Shown: piece by piece, positions 5,773-9,397 of the stretch
Layout: each line of letters begins with the position of its first letter
Position numbering within the stretch: the stretch's first letter is position 1
Assembly: GCA_027026295.1 (NCBI GenBank)
Contig: JALVOR010000325.1
Coordinates: 1 to 9,397, forward strand
From: Anaerolineales bacterium
GTDB lineage: Bacteria; Chloroflexota; Anaerolineae; Anaerolineales; DRMV01
Reading direction: 5' to 3'
Length of the DNA: 9,397 nt
Made by a program: the position numbers and the translations under genes
The notes under the pieces: model-generated
What the model was told of the DNA's origin: nothing
Database searches by the model: none
What the model saw: the letters and a program-made list of their open reading frames with translations, nothing else

Positions 5773-5860
5773 GGCTGATTTCGCTCCCTTTTGGCAGTAA
5801 ATTTCGCTGCTTCCAAGGAAGAATCCACGCTCCCATTTACTGAAACCAACAAATGGGGGC
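5773..5860 (+). ncRNA. Candidate structured small RNA
   Basis: GCTCCCTTTTG (5783-5793) pairs with CAAATGGGGGC (5850-5860) at 10 of 11 positions, counting one G.U. After a 1x7 internal loop, CAGTAAAT (5795-5802) pairs perfectly with ATTTACTG (5835-5842). Inside that, CTTC-CAAG-GAAG (5810-5821) forms a small hairpin. The fold lies directly downstream of the consensus promoter. The 3' end is unclear: a 7-bp hairpin at 5882-5906 has no T run after it. A long, interrupted rod is broadly like 6S RNA, but I could not find a convincing closing stem, so no family is assigned. An open frame crosses here (see rejected items). Confidence 0.35.
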
Positions 5861-5909
5861 AAGCAAAATGTGTAGAAAAGGTTGCCCTGTTATGGGATGA
5901 GGGCAAAGA

Positions 5910-6022
5910 AACCACAAAACCACAGAAAACACCGAAGCGCCACAGAAATGCTCTTTGCCTTCTTTGCGCCTTGGCGTTACAAAAAATCCGTATGCATCCG
6001 TGACGATCCGTGTCATCCGCGG
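5910..6022. repeat. Dispersed intergenic repeat, copy C
   Basis: It runs from AACCACAAAACCACAG to GTCATCCGCGGC. The block ACACCGAAGCGCCACAGA is shared exactly with the reverse complement of copy D, and CTTTGCGCCTTGGCGTTA matches copy B. The right end (AAATCCG, GCATCCGTG, TCATCCGCGG) is like the ends of copies A and B. Confidence 0.65.
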
Positions 6023-6108
6023 CCTATCTTCCCAAGGATGAACAGTTACGCTTTGACAACATTTGCCTGCACCCCCCCAACAAATGCCGAAGCCTCCCCT
6101 TCAGGCAG

Positions 6109-6117
6109 TGGTAAAAT
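6109..6117 (+). promoter_or_regulatory. Extended -10 promoter of the ksgA operon
   Basis: TGG followed by TAAAAT (6112-6117) is an extended -10 element. The start would be near 6124, giving a very short leader (about 13 bases) that still contains the GGAGG of the first gene. No good -35 box sits at the right distance, which is usual for extended -10 promoters. Confidence 0.45.
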
Positions 6118-6136
6118 ACTCCTCCGGAGGTGCATT

Positions 6137-6268
6137 ATGGCAAAAAGCAAGAAGAAAAAGAACAAAATGAGCAAAGCCCAGCAGCGCGCCATGCGCCGCC
6201 AGCAAATCGTAATGGCCGCCATTGGGGTTTTGATCATCCTTTCCTTCGTGGTTACGCTCATCAAATAA
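6137..6268 (+). CDS. Small basic single-helix membrane protein
   Basis: The product is 43 residues, with the ATG at 6137 preceded by GGAGG seven bases upstream. Residues 1-23 are strongly basic (AKSKKKKNK, then RAMRRQQ). Residues 24-41 are a hydrophobic helix (IVMAAIGVLIILSFVVTL), so it should sit in the membrane with the N-terminus inside. I do not recognise the family and assign no function. It is the first gene of an operon: its stop is 4 bases before the ATG of the wall protein gene, which has no ribosome binding site of its own. Translation of this small gene may therefore feed ribosomes to the next. Confidence 0.8.
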   Translation: MAKSKKKKNKMSKAQQRAMRRQQIVMAAIGVLIILSFVVTLIK

Positions 6269-6272
6269 AACC

Positions 6273-7532
6273 ATGCGCCGAACAGGCTGGTGGTGGGCAA
6301 GTTGGCTGCTCGGGGTAGCCCTTCTGGTGGGCTTCCCCGTTTTTGTACGTGCCGAGGCCACCCCAACGCCCCCCACCCCTGTGGCGACGCCCGCTTCTGG
6401 CGCCTGGGTGGTCACGCCCGTGCAGGTGGTGTGGGTGTCGCGGGCCGCCACGCCTGACGAAGCAATGAAAGCCGCCAGGCTTGCCGTGCCCGCCGGGGCC
6501 GTTTTCCACGTTGATGGCGTGCTGTGGGAAGCCAACAAACCCCTCCCGCAGCAGGCTGTGCCGCCCGTGGTGCAAATGTTCCCGCCTGCCAGCGTGCAAT
6601 TTGCCGTGGACGGGGCGCCGCTGGCGTGGGCAGGCTCTGCCCTGACGTTGGCTGAAGCCTTGTGGCAGGCAGGCATCACCCTGCACTGGGCCGACCGCGC
6701 TTCGGTTGCCCTGACGAGTAACCCGGTACAGGTGCTCGAAGCCGAAATCACCCGTGCCGCGCCCCTCACCGCCCGGGTCGGCGAAAGCACCTACACCCTT
6801 TACAGTGCCGCTTCGACGGTGGGGGCAGCCCTTGCCGAGGGCAACCTCGCCCCCCAAGGGCTGGAATTCACCGCGCCCGCCGACGACGCCGCCTTCCCGA
6901 CAGACAAAACCGTGACACTCCACAGGGTGCGGGAAAGCCTGGTGCTGCGCCAACTGCCTGTGGCTTTCGATTCAAAAACCAAACCGTTGCCCGACGAGCC
7001 GTTGGACACCATCAAAGTGGTGCAAGAAGGCACTTACGGCTTGCAGGTGCAGCGGGTGCGGGTGCGCTATGTGGACGGCCTCGAAACCGGCCGCGTGGTG
7101 GAAGATTCCTGGCTGGCTGTGCCGCCCAAGCCGCGCATTGTGGGTTACGGCACGAAAATCGAAATTCAAACCCTGCAAACTCCCAACGGCCCGGTGCAAT
7201 GCTGGCGGGTAGTGCAGGTTTACGCGACGTCGTATTCCCCCTGCCGGGTGGGCACTGGCCACTGCTCCGACATCACCTTCAGCGGAGCAAAACTGCACAA
7301 GGGCATCGTGGCGGTCAAACGCTCGTGGTACGCCTACATGGGGGGACAAAAGGTATATGTGCCCGGTTACGGCTTTGGCGTGATTGCCGACATCGGCGGC
7401 GGCATCCCCGGAAGGCACTGGATTGACCTCGGCTTTTCCGACGACGATTACGAATCGTGGCATCAGTGGACGACGTTGTGCTTCGTTGCCCCGCCGCCGC
7501 CCCCGGAGCAAATCCCGTGGATCCTGCCGTAA
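6273..7532 (+). CDS. Secreted YabE/Rpf2-like protein with DUF348, G5 and 3D domains
   Basis: The product is 419 residues. An N-terminal signal peptide (about 1-27: basic start, hydrophobic core, VRA before the cut) is followed by a Pro/Thr-rich linker. Two DUF348-type segments follow (about 105-150 and 165-215), then a G5 domain (about 216-297, with VVQEGTYGLQ and the closing PRIVGYGTK), and a C-terminal 3D domain, a double-psi beta-barrel (about 316-405, with VYVPGYG, ADIGGGIPG and HWIDLGF). This order is that of Bacillus YabE and actinobacterial resuscitation factors, which act on peptidoglycan outside the cell. Of the three conserved Asp of the 3D domain, two are seen (373, 385); the first position reads AVKRSWY. 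It sits directly before ksgA, as in Bacillus and actinobacteria. Confidence 0.9.
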   Translation: MRRTGWWWASWLLGVALLVGFPVFVRAEATPTPPTPVATPASGAWVVTPVQVVWVSRAATPDEAMKAARLAVPAGAVFHVDGVLWEANKPLPQQAVPPVVQMFPPASVQFAVDGAPLAWAGSALTLAEALWQAGITLHWADRASVALTSNPVQVLEAEITRAAPLTARVGESTYTLYSAASTVGAALAEGNLAPQGLEFTAPADDAAFPTDKTVTLHRVRESLVLRQLPVAFDSKTKPLPDEPLDTIKVVQEGTYGLQVQRVRVRYVDGLETGRVVEDSWLAVPPKPRIVGYGTKIEIQTLQTPNGPVQCWRVVQVYATSYSPCRVGTGHCSDITFSGAKLHKGIVAVKRSWYAYMGGQKVYVPGYGFGVIADIGGGIPGRHWIDLGFSDDDYESWHQWTTLCFVAPPPPPEQIPWILP

Positions 7533-8356
7533 ACCTCCCGGCGCTGCTGCGGCAGTTCGGCCTGCGCCCCGACAGGCGCCTGGGGCAAAACTTTCTGGTT
7601 TCGCCCGCCGCGCTGCAAAAGGTGATCAACGCCGCCGACCTCACCCCCGATGCGCAGGTGCTGGAAATTGGTCCCGGGGCGGGCAGCCTCACGATGCTGT
7701 TGGCCCAGCGCGCCCGCCGCGTGGTGGCAGTGGAACTCGACGAGCGCCTGCGCCCCTTGCTCGCGGCGGTGCTGCAGCCCTACGCCAATGTCACCTTAGT
7801 CTTTGGCGATATTCTCAAGCAGCAGCCGGAAACCCTCATGGGGGAACAGCCCTACGCGGTGGTTGCCAACATTCCCTATTACATCACCTCGGCGGTCATC
7901 CGCCACCTGCTGGAAGCCGCCGTGCGCCCCACCCGCCTGGTGCTGACCGTGCAAAAGGAAGTCGCCCAGCGCATTACCGCTGCCCCGCCCGCAATGAGTC
8001 TGCTGGCGTTGAGCGTGCAGGTGTTCGGGAAGGCGCGCATCATGGCACGGCTGCCTGCCGGGGCATTCTACCCCCGCCCGAAGGTGGATTCCGCCGTGGT
8101 GCGGGTGGATATTGCCCCGCAGCCGCGCATCCCTGCCGAGCAGTTGGACGATTTCTTTCGGCTGGCAAAAGCCGGTTTCTCGCAACGGCGCAAGACCCTG
8201 CGCAATACGCTGGCAGCAGGCCTGCAATGGCAGCCCGCCCGCGCCGAGGCGCTGCTGCAGGAAGCAGGCATCGACCCGCGACGGCGCGCTGAAACGCTGA
8301 CGCTGGAAGCATGGGGGGCTTTGACGGCGGCATATTGCACACAACGCAAAAGGTGA
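7517..8356 (+). CDS. ksgA: 16S rRNA adenine dimethyltransferase KsgA/RsmA
   Basis: The product is 279 residues, taken from the GTG at 7517, which has GGAG eight bases upstream and overlaps the preceding gene by 16 bases. Longer in-frame starts lack a site and would lie inside the 3D domain. The enzyme uses S-adenosylmethionine to dimethylate two adjacent adenines in the 3' terminal loop of 16S rRNA (A1518 and A1519 in E. coli numbering) during late 30S assembly. Motifs in order are LGQNFL (22-27), SAM-binding EIGPGAGSLT (50-59), ELD (73-75), GDIL (97-100), catalytic NIPYY (118-122) and FYPRPKVDS (184-192). Length and motifs are complete. Confidence 0.97.
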   Translation: MDPAVNLPALLRQFGLRPDRRLGQNFLVSPAALQKVINAADLTPDAQVLEIGPGAGSLTMLLAQRARRVVAVELDERLRPLLAAVLQPYANVTLVFGDILKQQPETLMGEQPYAVVANIPYYITSAVIRHLLEAAVRPTRLVLTVQKEVAQRITAAPPAMSLLALSVQVFGKARIMARLPAGAFYPRPKVDSAVVRVDIAPQPRIPAEQLDDFFRLAKAGFSQRRKTLRNTLAAGLQWQPARAEALLQEAGIDPRRRAETLTLEAWGALTAAYCTQRKR

Positions 8357-8400
8357 AAAAAGCATTTCTGTGTTTTCTGTGGCGCTTCGGTGTCTTCTGC
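8356..8400 (-). repeat. Dispersed intergenic repeat, partial copy D
   Basis: Read on the minus strand, the block contains ACACCGAAGCGCCACAGA followed by AAACACAGAAATGC, matching the left part of copy C. Only this half is present, directly after the ksgA stop. No clear intrinsic terminator for ksgA is visible. Confidence 0.6.
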
Positions 8401-8412
8401 AGGGCTGAGCAG

Positions 8413-8443
8413 TTGCAAAATAGCAGCCATTTTGTGCTAATAT
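8413..8443 (+). promoter_or_regulatory. Promoter of the DUF3592 gene
   Basis: An extended -10 element TGC-TAATAT (8435-8443) is preceded by TTGCAA (8413-8418) at a long spacing of 19 bases. The start would be near 8450, giving a leader of about 35 bases. Confidence 0.4.
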
Positions 8444-8484
8444 GAACTTGAAGGGTTCGCTGTTTGTCCGGAAAGGAGTGCGAA

Positions 8485-8982
8485 ATGGAGAAATCCACAT
8501 TGGGTAGCCTGCTCATTGCCCTGGTGATGCTGCTGGCAGGCATCGGACTCATCATGCTTGGCCGCAATGCATCAAAGAAAGCCAAAGCCAGCCAGTCGTG
8601 GCCGACGACGCAGGGCGTGGTGGTTGCCGTTTCCATTAAAGCCACCACAGACAACGACGGCAACGATACCTACACGCCCATCGTGCGTTACCGCTACGAA
8701 GTCAACGGGAAGACCTACGAGAGTCAGCGGTTGGCTTTTGGCGGGCAGACGTCTTTTTCCAACAACTTCGAGGCCGAAGACTTCCTCAAGTCTTATCAGG
8801 AGAATGCGCCCGTCACGGTGTATTACAACCCCGCCAACCCCAGTGAAGCCGTTTTGGATACCAGCACGTCGAGCGGGCGCTCACTGATTTTCCTCGGCGG
8901 CTTCTTTGTGTTCATCGGGTTAGCCCTCTCGGTAGGCTACGTGGCCTTCTGGCACTGGGCGCGCCGGTTTGAAGGGACGTAA
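8485..8982 (+). CDS. DUF3592 family membrane protein
   Basis: The product is 165 residues from the ATG at 8485, with AAAGGAG six bases upstream. An in-frame TTG at 8464 lies before that site and was not used. A membrane helix at about 8-27 and another at about 132-155 flank a soluble loop. The loop has the family pattern: WPTTQGVVVAV, then YTPIVRYRYEVNGKTYESQR, then APVTVYYNPANPSEAVLD. The role of DUF3592 proteins is not established. The loop probably forms a small beta-rich domain on one side of the membrane. The gene appears to be a single unit, convergent with the DsbA-family gene. Confidence 0.85.
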   Translation: MEKSTLGSLLIALVMLLAGIGLIMLGRNASKKAKASQSWPTTQGVVVAVSIKATTDNDGNDTYTPIVRYRYEVNGKTYESQRLAFGGQTSFSNNFEAEDFLKSYQENAPVTVYYNPANPSEAVLDTSTSSGRSLIFLGGFFVFIGLALSVGYVAFWHWARRFEGT

Positions 8983-8983
8983 A

Positions 8984-9015
8984 AAGAACGCCCCGCTCGG
9001 CGGCGGGGCGTTCTT
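8984..9015. terminator. Bidirectional terminator between convergent genes
   Basis: AAGAACGCCCCGC (8984-8996) pairs perfectly over 13 bp with 9003-9015 around a 6-base loop. On the minus strand it ends in TTCTTTTT, a good U tract for the DsbA-family gene. On the plus strand the tail (TTCTTGC) is weaker. It begins 2 bases after the DUF3592 stop. Confidence 0.85.
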
Positions 9016-9036
9016 GCAAATTCATGCGGCACGGTC

Positions 9037-9397
9037 TCAGGGGTTGCTCTTGAGTTCCTGGTCAATGACAGAAGCAAACACATTGAAAGGCTGTGCACCT
9101 ACCACAATAATGCCGTTGATGAAGAACGTCGGCGTGGATTGTACCCCCAGGGAAAGCGCATAATTGAGGTCGCCTTCCACCTCGTCGCGGTAGCGGTGCT
9201 CTTCCAGGCATTGCGCGAACTGGTCGGTGTCCAGTCCCAATTCTTTGGCATAGGCCGTAAAGGCATCCTCCCCAAGTTCGTGTTTGCCGCTGAAGAGGGC
9301 ATCGTGGTATTCCCAGTATTTGCCCTGCTCGCCAGCGCAGTCGGCAGCCTCGGCGGCGGGCAACGCATAGGGGTGAAGGCGGGTGAGGGGGAAGTCG
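9037..9397 (-). CDS. DsbA-family thioredoxin-fold protein, C-terminal part (runs off the edge)
   Basis: 119 residues are visible, from DFPLTRLHPYA at the right edge to the TGA at 9037. The stretch AAEAADCAGEQGKYWEYHDALF is broken here into its key parts: a helical insert with AAEAADCA, then GKYWEYHDALF, both typical of the DsbA/Thioredoxin_4 group. The cis-proline loop STPTFFING is present near the C-terminus, followed by the last beta-strand and helix. The catalytic CxxC and any signal or membrane segment lie outside the window, so oxidase versus isomerase activity and location cannot be judged. Proteins of this group usually handle disulfides outside the cytoplasm. Confidence 0.9.
   Translation of the reverse strand, partial: DFPLTRLHPYALPAAEAADCAGEQGKYWEYHDALFSGKHELGEDAFTAYAKELGLDTDQFAQCLEEHRYRDEVEGDLNYALSLGVQSTPTFFINGIIVVGAQPFNVFASVIDQELKSNP

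Noticed and set aside
5882..5906. TTGCCCT/AGGGCAA hairpin as terminator of the candidate RNA
   Set aside because: It has no T run on the plus strand; the next bases are AGAAACCAC.
5791..6003. A 70-codon plus-strand frame after the consensus promoter
   Set aside because: It would need a TTG start without a ribosome binding site, and its second half reads through repeat copy C. The first 40 codons look slightly protein-like, so conservation in relatives would reopen it.
6053..6058. TTGACA as the -35 box of the ksgA operon promoter
   Set aside because: No -10 box lies 15-19 bases downstream (the sequence there is C-rich); the extended -10 element at 6109-6117 is too far away.

Overview
The window is a GC-rich bacterial stretch with tightly packed genes. 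It most likely comes from the Chloroflexota (Anaerolineae-like). That assignment is inference: it rests on the gene repertoire (a DUF348/G5/3D wall protein next to ksgA, a DUF3592 protein, a large Rossmann protein of a little-known family) and on dispersed degenerate repeats between genes. Promoters fit the sigma70 pattern and most start codons have a clear GGAG-type ribosome binding site.

Layout. Bases 1-120 hold the 3' end of an unrecognised gene. Bases 128-315 hold two hairpins that share an identical 21-base core (stem and C-rich loop) on different but fully paired outer stems. Each has a promoter-like element at the position that would start an RNA at or inside the hairpin, so they look like two tiny RNA units. 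Next come a minus-strand alpha/beta-hydrolase fused to a cyclic-nucleotide-binding domain (318-1742), a divergent promoter region, and a 563-residue NAD(P)-binding Rossmann protein (1971-3662) with a strong terminator. On the minus strand, 3962-5133 is an M24 Xaa-Pro-type peptidase gene. It is broken by a 71-bp insertion whose structure (46-bp direct repeats, 40-bp inverted repeats) matches a fold-back template switch. Upstream of it lies a cold-shock protein gene (5375-5584, minus) with a structured leader.

Divergent from the cold-shock gene is a perfect-consensus promoter (TTGACA-16-TATAAT, 5739-5766) with no convincing protein gene after it. The DNA just downstream folds into a long stem, so it may encode a structured RNA. 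A plus-strand operon follows: a 43-residue one-helix membrane protein (6137-6268), a secreted YabE/Rpf2-like wall protein (6273-7532) and ksgA (7517-8356, overlapping by 16 bases). A DUF3592 membrane protein (8485-8982) is convergent with a DsbA-family thioredoxin-fold protein that runs off the right edge (9037-9397, minus), with a shared terminator between them.

Four degenerate copies of one dispersed intergenic repeat family sit at 3736-3898, 5178-5308, 5910-6022 and 8356-8400. The parts most worth follow-up are the twin C-loop hairpins, the template-switch insertion in the peptidase gene, and the orphan consensus promoter with its folded transcript.
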